Assembly: GCF_018256155.1 (NCBI RefSeq)
Contig: NZ_JAERLY010000002.1
Coordinates: forward strand, 124,001-188,000
Source: Gluconobacter sp. Dm-62
GTDB lineage: Bacteria; Pseudomonadota; Alphaproteobacteria; Acetobacterales; Acetobacteraceae
Length of the DNA: 64,000 bases
Direction: 5' to 3'
This document shows, one piece after another, positions 18,215-28,340 of this stretch (positions are counted from its first letter, which is position 1; the number at the start of each line of letters is the position of its first letter). A model generated the notes under the pieces. The model made no database searches. It was given only the letters and a program-made list of their open reading frames with translations, and was not told the origin of the DNA. The position numbers were made by a program, and so were the translations under genes.

Positions 18215-19531
18215 ATGCGTTTGACGAAAGCCTTCCAGCCGACGCTGAAGGAAGTTCCGGCCGAGGCGCAGATTGCGTCTCACCGTCTGATGCTGAGGGC
18301 TGGCCTTGTGCGCCAGACCTCTTCGGGCATCTACGCCTGGCTGCCGGCAGGGCTGCGGGTTCTGCGCAATATCGAGCAGATCGTCCGCGAAGAGCAGGAC
18401 GCCATCGGCGCACAGGAAGTCCTGATGCCGACGCTTCAGTCAGCAGAGCTGTGGCGTCGCTCGGGACGTTATGACGCCTATGGCCCGGAAATGCTCCGGA
18501 TCCAGGACCGTCATGGCCGCGATCTGCTCTACGGGCCGACGAACGAGGAAATGATCACGGACATCTTCGGAGCGTCCGTGAAGTCCTACAAGGAACTGCC
18601 GAAGGCGCTCTACCACATCCAGTGGAAATTCCGTGACGAGGTTCGCCCCCGTTTCGGCGTGATGCGCGGGCGTGAGTTCCTGATGAAGGACGCTTATTCC
18701 TTCGATGCGTCCTACGAAGGTGCCGTCGCCAGCTATCGCCGGATGATGCTGTCCTATCTGCGCATCTTCCAGCGTCTGGGCGTGCGGGCTGTGCCGATGG
18801 TCGCCGATACCGGTCCGATTGGCGGCGATCTGAGCCACGAATTCCTGGTTCTGGCCCCCACGGGTGAAAGCGGCGTGTTCTTCGACGCAGCCCTTGAAGA
18901 GCAGGACTGGCTGAGCCGTCCGGTCGATTGTGACGACGCCGAAAGCCTCGCCACGTTCTTCTCAACCGTAACCGATCATTATGCGGCAACGGACGAAAAG
19001 CACGACGAGGCCGAATGGGCCAAGGTTCCGGACGAGCGCAAGCGTGAAGGCCGTGGCATCGAAGTCGGCCACATCTTCTATTTCGGGACGAAATATACTG
19101 CGTCCATGGGGATCGAAGTGAGTGGTCAGGACGGCGCACCGTTCCATCCGCATATGGGGTCCTACGGTGTTGGCGTGTCGCGTCTTGTGGGTGCGATCAT
19201 CGAAGCATCGCATGACGATGCAGGCATCATCTGGCCCGCATCCGTGGCACCCTATCGTGCTGCGATCCTGAACCTGCGTCAGGGTGATGAAGCCTGTGAT
19301 GCGATCTGTGATCGCATTTACGGCATCGATCCCGAGAACATGCTCTATGACGACCGCGCGGAACGTGCGGGCGTGAAGTTCAACGATGCGGATCTGATGG
19401 GGCATCCCTGGCAGATCATCGTTGGGCCGCGCGGCGCCAAGGAAGGCAAGGTCGAACTCAAGCAGCGCGCCACGGGCGAGCGGTTTGAGCTGTCGGTCGA
19501 GGACGCTCTGGCGAAAATCGGAGCCGCCTGA
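18215..19531 (+). CDS. proS: Prolyl-tRNA synthetase (short alphaproteobacterial type)
   Basis: Class II aminoacyl-tRNA synthetase. Motif 1 lies around residues 30-60, motif 2 as [18 protein letters not shown] (about 130-147) and motif 3 as [14 protein letters not shown] (about 310-323). The C-terminal anticodon domain ends the 438-aa protein. It lacks the roughly 180-residue editing insertion (INS) of E. coli ProS, as is usual in Alphaproteobacteria, so Ala-tRNA-Pro clearance would need a free-standing editing enzyme elsewhere. Its stop shares one base with the lolC start. Confidence 0.96.
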   Translation: MRLTKAFQPTLKEVPAEAQIASHRLMLRAGLVRQTSSGIYAWLPAGLRVLRNIEQIVREEQDAIGAQEVLMPTLQSAELWRRSGRYDAYGPEMLRIQDRHGRDLLYGPTNEEMITDIFGASVKSYKELPKALYHIQWKFRDEVRPRFGVMRGREFLMKDAYSFDASYEGAVASYRRMMLSYLRIFQRLGVRAVPMVADTGPIGGDLSHEFLVLAPTGESGVFFDAALEEQDWLSRPVDCDDAESLATFFSTVTDHYAATDEKHDEAEWAKVPDERKREGRGIEVGHIFYFGTKYTASMGIEVSGQDGAPFHPHMGSYGVGVSRLVGAIIEASHDDAGIIWPASVAPYRAAILNLRQGDEACDAICDRIYGIDPENMLYDDRAERAGVKFNDADLMGHPWQIIVGPRGAKEGKVELKQRATGERFELSVEDALAKIGAA

Positions 19532-20781
19532 TGTTTGGCCGCTTTGAGCGCATGGTGGCGGGGCGGTATCTCCGTGCCCGCCGTGGCGAACGCTTCGCCT
19601 CGATTATTGCCATTTTTTCCCTGATCGGGATCGCGCTCGGAGTGGCAACGCTCATCATCGTCATGTCGGTGATGAACGGGTTCAAGGCCGATCTGATGGG
19701 GCGCATTCTGGGCCTGCACGGCGATCTGACCGTGTACGGCTACGGACGCCCCATCGAGGCTTACGAAAACGACGTTGTGGCGATCCGTCAGGTCCCGGGT
19801 GTAAAATCCGTTATTCCCATGGCGCAGGGAACTGTGCTGGTAGAGGCGGGGCGTTTTTCTTCCGGCGCGGAAATGCAGGGCGTGTCCCAGCAGTCTCTCC
19901 GTGACTGGACGGCGCTGAGCAGCGGGATCATCGCCGGAAGTCTGAACGACTTTACAGGCGAAAACGCGGTTGCGATCGGTACGACGATGGCAGACCGGGC
20001 CGGGCTGACGATCGGCTCTCCGATTACGCTGCTGTTTCCGGACGGCCAAGCGACACCGTTCGGGACAATGCCGCGGGTTAAGACCTATCATGTCGCGGTC
20101 ATTTTCGATGCGAACTGGAACGACTACAATTCCAGCATCGTCCTGATGCCGCTGCCTGCCGCCCAGAAATTCCTGATGCTTGGGGCGTCCGCCGTTTCGC
20201 TCATTCAGGTCTCGACAGCTGATCCGTCCAATGTGCAGCCGACGCGCAAGGCGATTGCCGAGCGGCTGGAAGATCCGCGCCTGCGGGTGCTGGACTGGAC
20301 GCAGAGCGCCAACGGCTTTCTGGATGCAGTCACGGTCGAGCAGAACGTCATGTTCCTGATCCTGACGCTGATCATTCTGGTCGCGGCCTTCAACGTGATT
20401 TCATCGCTTATCATGATGGTAAAAGACAAGACCCGGGATATCGCCGTGCTGCGAACACTTGGGGCGAGCCGTGGCGCAATCATGCGCATTTTCCTCATGT
20501 GTGGCGCATCCGTCGGCATCGTGGGGACCGTGGCGGGATCGGCGCTGGGAATTGCCTTTGCGCTGAATATCGAACGCATCCGCCAGTGGCTTCAGTCCCT
20601 GACAGGGACAAACCTGTTCAATCCGGAAGTCTATTTTCTGGAGCGCCTGCCGGCGAAGCTGGTGTGGTCACAGGTCTGGGAAGTGATCGGAATGTCGCTG
20701 GTCCTGTCGCTTCTGGCGACACTCTATCCTTCCTGGCGGGCAGCCAGAACTGATCCGATCGAGGCGCTGCGCCATGAATGA
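19531..20781 (+). CDS. lolC: Lipoprotein-releasing ABC transporter permease LolC/LolE
   Basis: Inner-membrane permease that extracts outer-membrane lipoproteins. The 416 aa show one N-terminal TM segment (about 22-45), a large periplasmic MacB-type domain (about 46-265) and three C-terminal TM segments (about 270-400), ending with [15 protein letters not shown], the family C-terminus. A single LolC/E gene suggests a homodimeric LolF-like permease, as in other Alphaproteobacteria. The start overlaps the proS stop and the end overlaps lolD by 8 bases. Confidence 0.93.
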   Translation: MFGRFERMVAGRYLRARRGERFASIIAIFSLIGIALGVATLIIVMSVMNGFKADLMGRILGLHGDLTVYGYGRPIEAYENDVVAIRQVPGVKSVIPMAQGTVLVEAGRFSSGAEMQGVSQQSLRDWTALSSGIIAGSLNDFTGENAVAIGTTMADRAGLTIGSPITLLFPDGQATPFGTMPRVKTYHVAVIFDANWNDYNSSIVLMPLPAAQKFLMLGASAVSLIQVSTADPSNVQPTRKAIAERLEDPRLRVLDWTQSANGFLDAVTVEQNVMFLILTLIILVAAFNVISSLIMMVKDKTRDIAVLRTLGASRGAIMRIFLMCGASVGIVGTVAGSALGIAFALNIERIRQWLQSLTGTNLFNPEVYFLERLPAKLVWSQVWEVIGMSLVLSLLATLYPSWRAARTDPIEALRHE

Positions 20782-21469
20782 AGTTGTAACGGGTGCGAGC
20801 GCCCTGCGTCTTGAGGGGCTAACGCGCCGTTTTAGCTCGGGTGAAGAGACGCTTGAGATCCTGAGTGGGGCAGAATTCGAGCTTCGCGCCGGAGAGATCG
20901 TGGCGTTGGTGGCGCCAAGTGGGACCGGGAAGTCCACGCTTCTGCATCTGGCAGGATTGCTGGAAGCGCCTTCCGAAGGGACAGTCTTCGTGGCGGATCG
21001 CCCGGCCAACGGTCTGAGCGATACGGTTCGAACGGCAATCCGGCGAGACCAGATCGGGTTCGTGTACCAGTTTCATCACCTGCTCGGTGAGTTCACAGCA
21101 TGTGAGAACGTCATGCTGCCGCAGTTGATCGCAGGTGTGTCGCCACGCAAGGCACGGGAGCGGGCGCGCGACCTCCTTGGACGCTTCGGACTGTCACACC
21201 GTCTTGATTCGCTGCCGGGGCGTCTGTCGGGCGGCGAACAGCAGCGGACCGCGATTGCCCGTGCGCTGGCTAATCAGCCAAAGCTGCTTCTCGCGGATGA
21301 GCCGACGGGAAATCTCGATATTGGCACGGCCGATCATGTGTTTGGTGAGCTTCTGCGTGTCGTGCGTGAAGAGGGCGCGGCGGCGTTGATTGCAACGCAT
21401 AATGAAGAGCTGGCGGCCCGCATGGACCGGACCGTGACATTGCGGAATGGCAAGCTCGTCCCGTTCTGA
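20774..21469 (+). CDS. lolD: Lipoprotein-releasing ABC transporter ATPase LolD
   Basis: ATPase subunit that powers lipoprotein release. Walker A is [10 protein letters not shown] (about 49-58), the Q loop VYQFHHLL, the signature [15 protein letters not shown] (about 154-168) and Walker [13 protein letters not shown]. The H loop is ATHNEEL. The 231-aa length and the QFHHLL motif are typical of LolD. The gene overlaps lolC by 8 bases, confirming a transporter pair. Confidence 0.95.
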   Translation: MNEVVTGASALRLEGLTRRFSSGEETLEILSGAEFELRAGEIVALVAPSGTGKSTLLHLAGLLEAPSEGTVFVADRPANGLSDTVRTAIRRDQIGFVYQFHHLLGEFTACENVMLPQLIAGVSPRKARERARDLLGRFGLSHRLDSLPGRLSGGEQQRTAIARALANQPKLLLADEPTGNLDIGTADHVFGELLRVVREEGAAALIATHNEELAARMDRTVTLRNGKLVPF

Positions 21470-21537
21470 GCACTGATTTGGAACAGGGGATATCAAAATC
21501 TCCTGTATCCAATGGCCGTCCCTGATACACTGTCAGC

Positions 21538-24500
21538 ATGTCTCATGCCGATTTTGTTCATCTCAGAAATCATTCCGCTTACTCGCTAAGTCAGGGCGCG
21601 ATCCGGATTCCGGAACTCGTGAGTCTGGCTGCGAAGAACGGAATGCCGGCCGTCGCCCTGACCGATAGCGGCAATCTGTTCGGTGCGCTCGAATTCTCGC
21701 TGTACTGTCGCAGCAATGGCGTTCAGCCGATCGTTGGCTGCCAGATTTCGCTGCCCCCGCGGTCTACAAAACCTGGAGCGATGTCAGAGCCGCTGGTCAT
21801 TCTGGCACGAAATGAGGAAGGTCTGGCAAATCTCCAGATCCTGTCCTCCGAAGGCTTTCTGAACGGCGACCCTGCCGATCCGTCTGTTGCGATTGAATTT
21901 CTGTGCCAGCACGCCGCCGGGCTGTTCCTGCTGACGGGTGGCAATCGCGGGCCCATCAACAAGCTCATCCTCGAAGAACAGAAATCCGAAGCGCAGGCTC
22001 TTCTGACGCGGTTGGAAGAGGCATTTCGGGGGAACATCGCGGTCGAACTGAACCGGCTTGGAGAAGCTGGCGAGCGGGATGTTGAGAGTGTTCTGATCCC
22101 GATTGCGGACCAGATGGGCATTCCGCTGGTGGCGACCAATGAGTGCTTTTTCCCCAAACCTGAAATGCACGAGGCCCATGATGCGCTGCTGTGTATCGCA
22201 CAGGGCCGAACCATTGCGGAAGACGATCGCTGGCATGTGTCTTCGCAGGCCTGGTTCAAGACACCTGCGGAAATGCGAGCTGTCTTCCATGATCTTCCGG
22301 AAGCGTGTGACAACACGCTGATCATCGCCCAGAAATGTGCGGTGGCGGCCTGTACGCGCAAGCCGCTCCTGCCGATCTGCCCGAAGGTTCGCGAAGGGTC
22401 GACAGAAGAGGAGACGCTTCGGGCCATGGCTTGGGAAGGGTTGGAAAAGCGTCTCGAAGCAGTCAATGCGGATCAGGAGAAACGCAGGCTTTATTCTGAG
22501 CGCCTTCAGGTCGAACTCGATATCATCGTCGGGATGGGCTTCCCAGGGTACTTCCTGATCGTCGCCGATTTTATCCAGTGGGCAAAAGCGCATGATATTC
22601 CCGTCGGGCCGGGTCGTGGCTCTGGTGCAGGATCGCTGGTCGCGTATGCGCTGACAATCACGGATATCGACCCCATTCCATTCGGCCTGCTGTTCGAGCG
22701 GTTCCTTAATCCTGAACGTGTCTCCATGCCGGATTTCGATATCGATTTCTGTCAGGACCGCCGCGATGAGGTGATCCGCTATGTGCGCGAGGAATACGGT
22801 GGAAGCCGTGTGGCGCAGATCATCACGTTCGGAAAGCTTCAGGCCAAGGCAGCTGTGCGCGACGTGGGCCGCGTACTGGGCTTGCCTTACGGCATGGTCA
22901 ATCGCGTTGCCGAACTGATCCCGAACAATCCGGCTAAGCCCGTTTCGCTGTCAGACGCGATCGATGGAGAGCCCCGGCTCCAGGAAATGCGCGACAGTGA
23001 TGAGTCGCTCAAGCGTCTGATGGAAATCGCGTTACAGCTTGAAGGGCTGTACCGTCACGCCTCGACGCACGCTGCGGGTGTGGTGATCGGGGATCGCGAA
23101 CTGGTGGAGCTGGTCCCACTCTATCGCGATCCCAAGAGCGATATGCTCGTGACGCAATACAACATGAAATATGTCGAGCAGGCCGGGCTGGTGAAGTTCG
23201 ACTTTTTGGGCCTGACGACGCTCACCATCCTCAAGCGCGGTCTGGATTTCCTTGAAGAACAGGGCATTACAGTCGATCTCTCACGCATTCCACTTGATGA
23301 TGCGAAGACGTTTGAGATGCTGGCCAAGGGCGATACGGCTGGTGTGTTCCAGTTCGAAGGCGCGGGCATGCGGGACATGCTCAAGCAGATGGCGGCCAGC
23401 CGGCTTGAGGATCTGATTGCGGGCGTGTCGTTGTATCGTCCGGGGCCAATGGCAAACATTCCGGATTACTGTCGCCGCAAACATGGTGAGCACTGGGAGC
23501 CACCACACGAGGAAATCCGCGATATTCTTGAAGAGACCTATGGCATCATGGTCTATCAGGAACAGGTCATGCAGATCGCGCAGAAAATGGCTGGCTACAG
23601 TCTGGGCGGCGCGGATCTGCTGCGGCGCGCAATGGGCAAAAAGATTGCCTCTGAAATGGAAAAGCAGCGTGCCATCTTCACCGAAGGAGCGACGGCGCGG
23701 GGAATTCCTCAGGAAAAAGCGGTCGAAGTCTTTGATCTTATGGCTCGTTTTGCCGATTACGGCTTCAACAAGTCGCATGCTGCGGCTTATGCGTTGGTGT
23801 CCTATCAGACAGCCTGGATGAAGGCGAACCATCCGGTTGCATTCCTTGCAGGTTGCATGTCTCTGGCCCGGGAAAAGACGGACAAGCTGGCAGCGTTGTG
23901 TCAGGAAGCGCGGCGAATGAAAATTCCCGTGTTACCCGTTGATATCAATAGATCTATGTCAGATTTTTCGATCGAAAATCTGGAAGATGGCCGTCAGGGT
24001 ATCCGTTATGCCTTGTCGGCTATCAAGCGTGTTGGATCAGCTGCGATGGAAAGCGTCGTGGCCTCACGCGGAGATCGTCCGTTTCAGGATCTGACTGATT
24101 TCTCGGAACGCTGTGACCCCAAGAGCCTTAACAAGATCCAGATCGAAAGTCTTGCAAAAGCAGGGGCTTTCGACAGTCTTCTCAAAGACAGGCACACTGT
24201 TTTTGCCAGTGCGGACATCCTCCTGCGTCGCGCTCAGGCACGAGCGCAGGAAGAGAAAATGGGACAGACCGGACTTTTCGGTGGAGCCGGACAGGAGCGC
24301 GAGATCCTGCGGCTGAATGAAGGGCGCCCGTGGCCCGATTTTGAGCGCCTGTCGCTTGAGGCGTCCGCTATCGGATTCCACATGAGTGCCCATCCGCTGG
24401 ATGCCTATCGCAGTGTGCTGCGCCGACTGGGTGTGACGCCCTCCAATGCTCTGGAAAATGCCGCAAAAACAGGAACTACGCGGGTCAAGATTGCGGGCTG

Positions 24501-24960
24501 TGTTGTAGATCGGAAAGAGCGTCCGACGCGGACTGGCAAGAAAATGGCATGGGTCAATCTGTCGGATAGCGGAGGAGGATGTGAGGTAACGTTGTTCTCG
24601 GAAACACTGATTTCCTGCCGGGATCTTCTGGTTGCGGGGCAGGCTATTCTGGTAAATGCCGAACTCAAGATTGATGGTGATGCGCTCCGGATTACAGCTC
24701 AGAGCGTCATTGATCTTGAAGCCGCGGCTGCGGCAGAGCGTTCGGAAATCCGGGTCTGGTTGAAGCAGGAAAGCGTTCTGCCCGAGTTGACGGCTCTTCT
24801 GGAAGAAGTTCAGGGCGGTTTTGGCCGGGTGAAACTGCTTCCTTCCGTCGAAGAGACGCAGGATGTTGAGATCTCCATCCCTGGGCTGTACCGCGTTACG
24901 CCCCGTCTGGCGGAGCGGCTGCGGACAATTCGCGGCGTGGAAAAAGCGCAGCAGGTCTGA
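21538..24960 (+). CDS. dnaE: DNA polymerase III subunit alpha
   Basis: Catalytic subunit of the replicative polymerase. An N-terminal PHP domain (HLRNHSAYSLSQGAI, residues 7-21) is followed by the palm with GPGRGSGAGS (near 360) and the catalytic aspartates in PDFDIDF (near 402). Fingers, beta-clamp and helix-hairpin-helix regions (about 800-880) and a C-terminal OB domain (about 980-1060) follow. The 1140-aa length matches DnaE1. The ATG at 21538 is preceded by a 68-base gap from lolD. Confidence 0.97.
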   Translation: MSHADFVHLRNHSAYSLSQGAIRIPELVSLAAKNGMPAVALTDSGNLFGALEFSLYCRSNGVQPIVGCQISLPPRSTKPGAMSEPLVILARNEEGLANLQILSSEGFLNGDPADPSVAIEFLCQHAAGLFLLTGGNRGPINKLILEEQKSEAQALLTRLEEAFRGNIAVELNRLGEAGERDVESVLIPIADQMGIPLVATNECFFPKPEMHEAHDALLCIAQGRTIAEDDRWHVSSQAWFKTPAEMRAVFHDLPEACDNTLIIAQKCAVAACTRKPLLPICPKVREGSTEEETLRAMAWEGLEKRLEAVNADQEKRRLYSERLQVELDIIVGMGFPGYFLIVADFIQWAKAHDIPVGPGRGSGAGSLVAYALTITDIDPIPFGLLFERFLNPERVSMPDFDIDFCQDRRDEVIRYVREEYGGSRVAQIITFGKLQAKAAVRDVGRVLGLPYGMVNRVAELIPNNPAKPVSLSDAIDGEPRLQEMRDSDESLKRLMEIALQLEGLYRHASTHAAGVVIGDRELVELVPLYRDPKSDMLVTQYNMKYVEQAGLVKFDFLGLTTLTILKRGLDFLEEQGITVDLSRIPLDDAKTFEMLAKGDTAGVFQFEGAGMRDMLKQMAASRLEDLIAGVSLYRPGPMANIPDYCRRKHGEHWEPPHEEIRDILEETYGIMVYQEQVMQIAQKMAGYSLGGADLLRRAMGKKIASEMEKQRAIFTEGATARGIPQEKAVEVFDLMARFADYGFNKSHAAAYALVSYQTAWMKANHPVAFLAGCMSLAREKTDKLAALCQEARRMKIPVLPVDINRSMSDFSIENLEDGRQGIRYALSAIKRVGSAAMESVVASRGDRPFQDLTDFSERCDPKSLNKIQIESLAKAGAFDSLLKDRHTVFASADILLRRAQARAQEEKMGQTGLFGGAGQEREILRLNEGRPWPDFERLSLEASAIGFHMSAHPLDAYRSVLRRLGVTPSNALENAAKTGTTRVKIAGCVVDRKERPTRTGKKMAWVNLSDSGGGCEVTLFSETLISCRDLLVAGQAILVNAELKIDGDALRITAQSVIDLEAAAAAERSEIRVWLKQESVLPELTALLEEVQGGFGRVKLLPSVEETQDVEISIPGLYRVTPRLAERLRTIRGVEKAQQV

Positions 24961-24999
24961 TCCGGACTGGGGATATTCCGTGAAACTCTGCTGACAGGT

Positions 25000-25146
25000 C
25001 TTGCGTCTGCGGGCATTTTCCGCCATATCGCGACCGTTCTTCTTCGGAGTTTTCTCCGGGTGGGAACAATCCGCACGCATGGCTCTAGGGTTTTCTGGTG
25101 TCCTGATCTCAGGACGTTGCCATGCGGAGGTTTAACCAGACGCAAG
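25000..25146 (+). promoter_or_regulatory. Structured rpsB leader, candidate ribosomal-protein autoregulatory RNA
   Basis: In the 198 bases between dnaE and rpsB, several inverted repeats nest. An outer 10-bp helix joins CTTGCGTCTG (25000-25009) to CAGACGCAAG (25137-25146), the right arm running into the rpsB ribosome-binding AAGGA (25144-25148). Inside are CGGAG/CTCCG with a TTTT loop (25045-25058), and CGCATGGC (25076-25083) pairing with GCCATGCG (25119-25126) around an inner hairpin GTCCTG/CAGGAC (25100-25115). Together these make a branched fold that could mask the start region. S2 autoregulation through its leader is known in E. coli; equivalence here is inference. I see no clear promoter upstream of 25000. 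Confidence 0.6.
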
Positions 25147-25158
25147 GAATTCTGAATC

Positions 25159-25956
25159 ATGGCAATGCCTGATTTCACCATGCGCCAGCTTCTCGAAGCC
25201 GGCGTTCATTTCGGTCACCACACCCGTCGCTGGAACCCGGCCATGGCGCCGTACCTGTTCGGTGTGCGCAACCAGGTTCACATCATCGATTTGCAGCAGA
25301 CGGTTCCGATGCTGGACCGCGCCCTGAAGGTTGTCCGTGACACGGTCGCCAACGGTGGCCGCGTCCTGTTCGTTGGTACCAAGCGCGCTGCGGCTGACCA
25401 TGTTGCTGAAGCTGCACAGCGTTGCGGCCAGTACTATGTCAACCACCGCTGGCTCGGCGGCATGCTGACCAACTGGAAGACCATCACGGGCTCCATCAAG
25501 CGTCTGCGCCAGATCGACGACATGCTGTCCGGTGACACGGCCGGTCTGACGAAAAAGGAAGTTCTCGACATCACGCGTGACCGCGAGAAGCTCGAGCGCT
25601 CCCTCGGCGGCATCAAGGAAATGGGTGGCCTGCCCGACCTGCTGTTCGTGATCGACACGAACAAGGAAAAGCTGGCGATCGAAGAAGCCACGAAGCTTGG
25701 CATTCCGGTCATCGGTGTTCTGGACAGCAACTCCAACCCTGCTGGCGTGACCTATCCGATCCCGGGCAACGATGACGCCATCCGCGCCATCACCCTGTAT
25801 TGCGATCTGGTTTCCGGTGCGGTTCTCGACGGTATTTCCGCTGAGATGGCTGCTTCGGGCCAGGACATCGGTGCTGCTGAAGAACTGCCGGCTGAGACGG
25901 CTGTTCTGGAAGCCGCCGCTGCTGAAGGCGCAGAAGCTCCCGCTTCCGCAGGCTGA
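25159..25956 (+). CDS. rpsB: 30S ribosomal protein S2
   Basis: Structural protein of the small ribosomal subunit, placed between head and body. The N-terminal [17 protein letters not shown] is the S2 signature, and [12 protein letters not shown] and [14 protein letters not shown] follow. The 265 aa include a short Ala/Glu-rich C-terminal tail (about 240-265) of variable type. The start ATG at 25159 is 10 bases after AAGGA. The standard rpsB-tsf pair follows. Confidence 0.98.
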   Translation: MAMPDFTMRQLLEAGVHFGHHTRRWNPAMAPYLFGVRNQVHIIDLQQTVPMLDRALKVVRDTVANGGRVLFVGTKRAAADHVAEAAQRCGQYYVNHRWLGGMLTNWKTITGSIKRLRQIDDMLSGDTAGLTKKEVLDITRDREKLERSLGGIKEMGGLPDLLFVIDTNKEKLAIEEATKLGIPVIGVLDSNSNPAGVTYPIPGNDDAIRAITLYCDLVSGAVLDGISAEMAASGQDIGAAEELPAETAVLEAAAAEGAEAPASAG

Positions 25957-26003
25957 ACAGACTGCCGGGGTCCGGTCATGGAAAACGGCAACTGAAACAT
26001 GGC

Positions 26004-26043
26004 ATGCGGCCGGGCGAGTTCGTCCGGCCGCATGATCTTTTTT
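26004..26043 (+). terminator. Intercistronic terminator/attenuator between rpsB and tsf
   Basis: ATGCGGCCGG (26004-26013) pairs with CCGGCCGCAT (26024-26033); the stem can extend inward by three pairs. After a 4-base gap comes TTTTTT (26038-26043). It probably lets only part of the transcription reach tsf, like the partial terminators seen between these genes in other bacteria. Confidence 0.75.
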
Positions 26044-26057
26044 AAGGGATGAGATAA

Positions 26058-26966
26058 ATGGCAGAAATCACAGCAGCCCTGGTCCGCGAACTGCGCGAAG
26101 CCACTGGCGCAGGCATGATGGATTGCAAGAAGGCCCTGACGGAAGCTGCCGGCGACATGGACGCCGCCATCGACTGGCTGCGCACGAAGGGTCTGTCCCA
26201 GGCTGCGAAGAAGTCCGGCCGTACGACGGCTGAAGGTCTGGTCGGCGTTGTGTCCGCCAAGAACCGCGCCGCCATGGTCGAGGTCAACGCTGAGACGGAC
26301 TTCGTGGGCCGTAACGAAGCGTTCCAGACTTTCGTCGAGCAGGTTGCTCACGTTGCTCTGGAAGTTGGCGACGATCTGGACGCCATCAAGGCTGGCAAGG
26401 TTCCGTCGGGCCGTACGGTTGCTGACGAACTGACGCACCTGATTGCCACGATCGGCGAGAACATGGCCATCCGTCGCGCCAAGGTCCTGTCGGTCGAGTC
26501 CGGCGTTGTTGCCAGCTACGTCCACAGTGCACTGCGCCCGGGCATTGGCAAGATCGGCGTTCTGGCTGCTCTGGAAGCCCCGTCCGAGTCCGACGCCCTG
26601 CTGACGCTGGGTCGCCAGATCGGCATGCATGTTGCGGCAACCCGTCCGGCTGCCCTGGACGTTGCCAGCGTCGATCCGGAGTCCCTGGAGCGCGAGCGCG
26701 CTGTTCTGATCGAGCAGGCCCGTGAGTCCGGCAAGCCGGAAGCCATCATCGAGAAGATGGTCGAAGGCCGTATCCGCAAGTTCTATGAAGAAGTTGTTCT
26801 TCTGGAGCAGGTATGGGTTCTGGACGGCGAAAGCCGCGTGTCCAAGGTGGTCGAAAAGGCTGGCGCAAAGCTTGCTGGTTTCGAGCGCTTCCAGCTCGGT
26901 GAAGGCATCGAGAAGGAAGAGAACGACTTCGCTGCTGAAGTCGCGGCTGCTGCCGGCACCAAGTAA
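26058..26966 (+). CDS. tsf: Elongation factor Ts
   Basis: Guanine nucleotide exchange factor for EF-Tu. The N-terminal UBA-like domain begins [20 protein letters not shown], and the [10 protein letters not shown] motif (about 80) inserts into EF-Tu. Core subdomains follow, ending near residue 302. The length is normal. The ATG at 26058 follows AAGGGATGAG. A strong terminator ends the gene. Confidence 0.98.
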   Translation: MAEITAALVRELREATGAGMMDCKKALTEAAGDMDAAIDWLRTKGLSQAAKKSGRTTAEGLVGVVSAKNRAAMVEVNAETDFVGRNEAFQTFVEQVAHVALEVGDDLDAIKAGKVPSGRTVADELTHLIATIGENMAIRRAKVLSVESGVVASYVHSALRPGIGKIGVLAALEAPSESDALLTLGRQIGMHVAATRPAALDVASVDPESLERERAVLIEQARESGKPEAIIEKMVEGRIRKFYEEVVLLEQVWVLDGESRVSKVVEKAGAKLAGFERFQLGEGIEKEENDFAAEVAAAAGTK

Positions 26967-27028
26967 GGTTTTCCGCTCTTGCCCTGAGCCGGCGTTGGCC
27001 GGTTCAGGTTGAGATCGAAAGTCTGTAG

Positions 27029-27068
27029 AAAGGCCCCTGTGCGCTCTGGCGTGCAGGGGCCTTTTTTT
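27029..27068 (+). terminator. Rho-independent terminator of rpsB-tsf
   Basis: AAAGGCCCCTG (27029-27039) pairs with CAGGGGCCTTT (27054-27064) and extends inward with G-T pairs, followed by an unbroken T run to 27068. It stands 31 bases upstream of the recO start. Confidence 0.93.
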
Positions 27069-27099
27069 ATTTTTGAGTGCATTCCGGGAAGGATCGACA

Positions 27100-27870
27100 A
27101 TGGAATGGGAAGCGGCGGCGCTGGTTCTGTCGGTCCGGCCTTATGGCGAGGGGAGCGCCCTCGTTCATCTCTTCAGCGAAGAGCATGGCGTCTCACACGG
27201 CATGGCACGAGGCGGAGCGTCCCGGCGTCAGGCCTCTTTGTGGCAGACCGGGAATCTGGTCATGGCGCGATGGCGAGCGCGGCTGGCCGATCAACTCGGC
27301 ACATTGACGGCTGAGCCTGTGCAGTGTGTGGCGGGGCGCATTCTGGATGCGCCACTACAGCTTGAGATGGTCAGCAGCGCCTGCGCTCTGGTGGACGGTG
27401 CGTTGCCGCAGGGCGAGGCACATCCGGAACTGTTCATGCGGCTGGTCAGGCTTCTGACACTGATCAGCGTAGCCCCCGAGCCTGCCCCCATGGGGGCTTA
27501 TCTGCGATGGGAAGGGCAATTGCTGGCGGGTCTTGGATACGGGCTGGATCTTTCGTGCTGTGCGGTGACGGGTTCGGCGGATGATCTGGCCTATGTGTCC
27601 CCACGTTCTGGCCGGGCTGTCAGTCGCGATGCCGCGGGTGAGTGGCGGGACCGCTTGTTGCCTCTACCGTCGTTGATGAAGGATGAGGCTGAAGAAGGGA
27701 CACCTGTGGACTGGAAGGATGGCCTTGCACTGACAGGACATTTCCTGTCGCGCTGGGTGTTTGGTGTGCGCCATCAGCCGCTCCCTGCGGCGCGGGAGCG
27801 GCTGGTCGAGTATGTGCAGCGGCTTCAGCCGATCCCCGAGACCGAGGCGTCAGCGGATGCGGCTCAGTAA
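27100..27870 (+). CDS. recO: DNA repair protein RecO
   Basis: Recombination mediator that helps load RecA onto SSB-coated DNA in the RecFOR pathway. The N-terminal OB-fold (about 1-80) shows ALVLSVRPYGEGSALVHLFS, and the C-terminal helical domain (80-240) follows. At 256 aa it matches the family. The chosen ATG at 27100 follows GGAAGGATC; nine upstream in-frame codons lie in the terminator tail. It has only one or two of the zinc cysteines found in some RecO proteins. Its stop overlaps the convergent gene by 7 bases. Confidence 0.93.
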   Translation: MEWEAAALVLSVRPYGEGSALVHLFSEEHGVSHGMARGGASRRQASLWQTGNLVMARWRARLADQLGTLTAEPVQCVAGRILDAPLQLEMVSSACALVDGALPQGEAHPELFMRLVRLLTLISVAPEPAPMGAYLRWEGQLLAGLGYGLDLSCCAVTGSADDLAYVSPRSGRAVSRDAAGEWRDRLLPLPSLMKDEAEEGTPVDWKDGLALTGHFLSRWVFGVRHQPLPAARERLVEYVQRLQPIPETEASADAAQ

Positions 27871-28340
27871 AAAACGTGGCTGGGGCCGGGACGCAGGCCA
27901 CTGACCACGTCCACATCGGCCGTGCTTTCCCACACGGACCAGTCCCAGCCTGGATGCTGGTTGATTTCGGCTGTCATGCGCTGCTCCTGCAGAAGATCGA
28001 CCCGGTGGCTCGCCTTGTAGGCAGCATAGGCACGTTTATCGCCCATAAAGACGCAGCCACAGGCAATGGGATCGGCGTAGAGCAGGACTGGCTGTCCGTT
28101 CTGCATGCGGTAGGTCAGGGTATTCGGGGGCAGGAGGTTCATCATCGCCCAGCGTGCGGTCGTATCGGCCGGATGAGCCCTGAAGCCGGCCAGCGCGAAC
28201 GAGGCTTCTGCCTTCTGCACGGGGCGATAGGGTGAGCAGGCAGCAGTGCCAACAAGGAGAGCGCTGGACAGGAGGGCACGCCAGTGTCTAAGTCCTGCAC
28301 GAAAGAGGGGAGATGCATGGGAACGGATCTGGCTGGTCAT
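27864..28340 (-). CDS. Hypothetical exported protein (putative lipoprotein)
   Basis: A 158-residue protein with an N-terminal basic stretch, a hydrophobic core (about 19-33, RALLSSALLVGTAAC) and a cysteine at the end of that core, which could be a lipidation site although the residue at -3 is Thr, not the usual Leu. The mature part contains ADPIACGCVFMGDKRAYAAYK, recalling small exported proteins of acetic acid bacteria, but I cannot name a family. The best start (ATG 28340) places the 5' end 24 bases inside the divergent parC gene, and the 3' end overlaps recO by 7 bases. Confidence 0.65.
   Translation of the reverse strand: MTSQIRSHASPLFRAGLRHWRALLSSALLVGTAACSPYRPVQKAEASFALAGFRAHPADTTARWAMMNLLPPNTLTYRMQNGQPVLLYADPIACGCVFMGDKRAYAAYKASHRVDLLQEQRMTAEINQHPGWDWSVWESTADVDVVSGLRPGPSHVFY

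Noticed and set aside
16524-18413. A 629-codon open frame antisense to the RNase J gene
   Set aside because: It mirrors the codon bias of rnj, has no domain-like sequence and no plausible ribosome-binding site. RNase J motifs on the plus strand are unmistakable.
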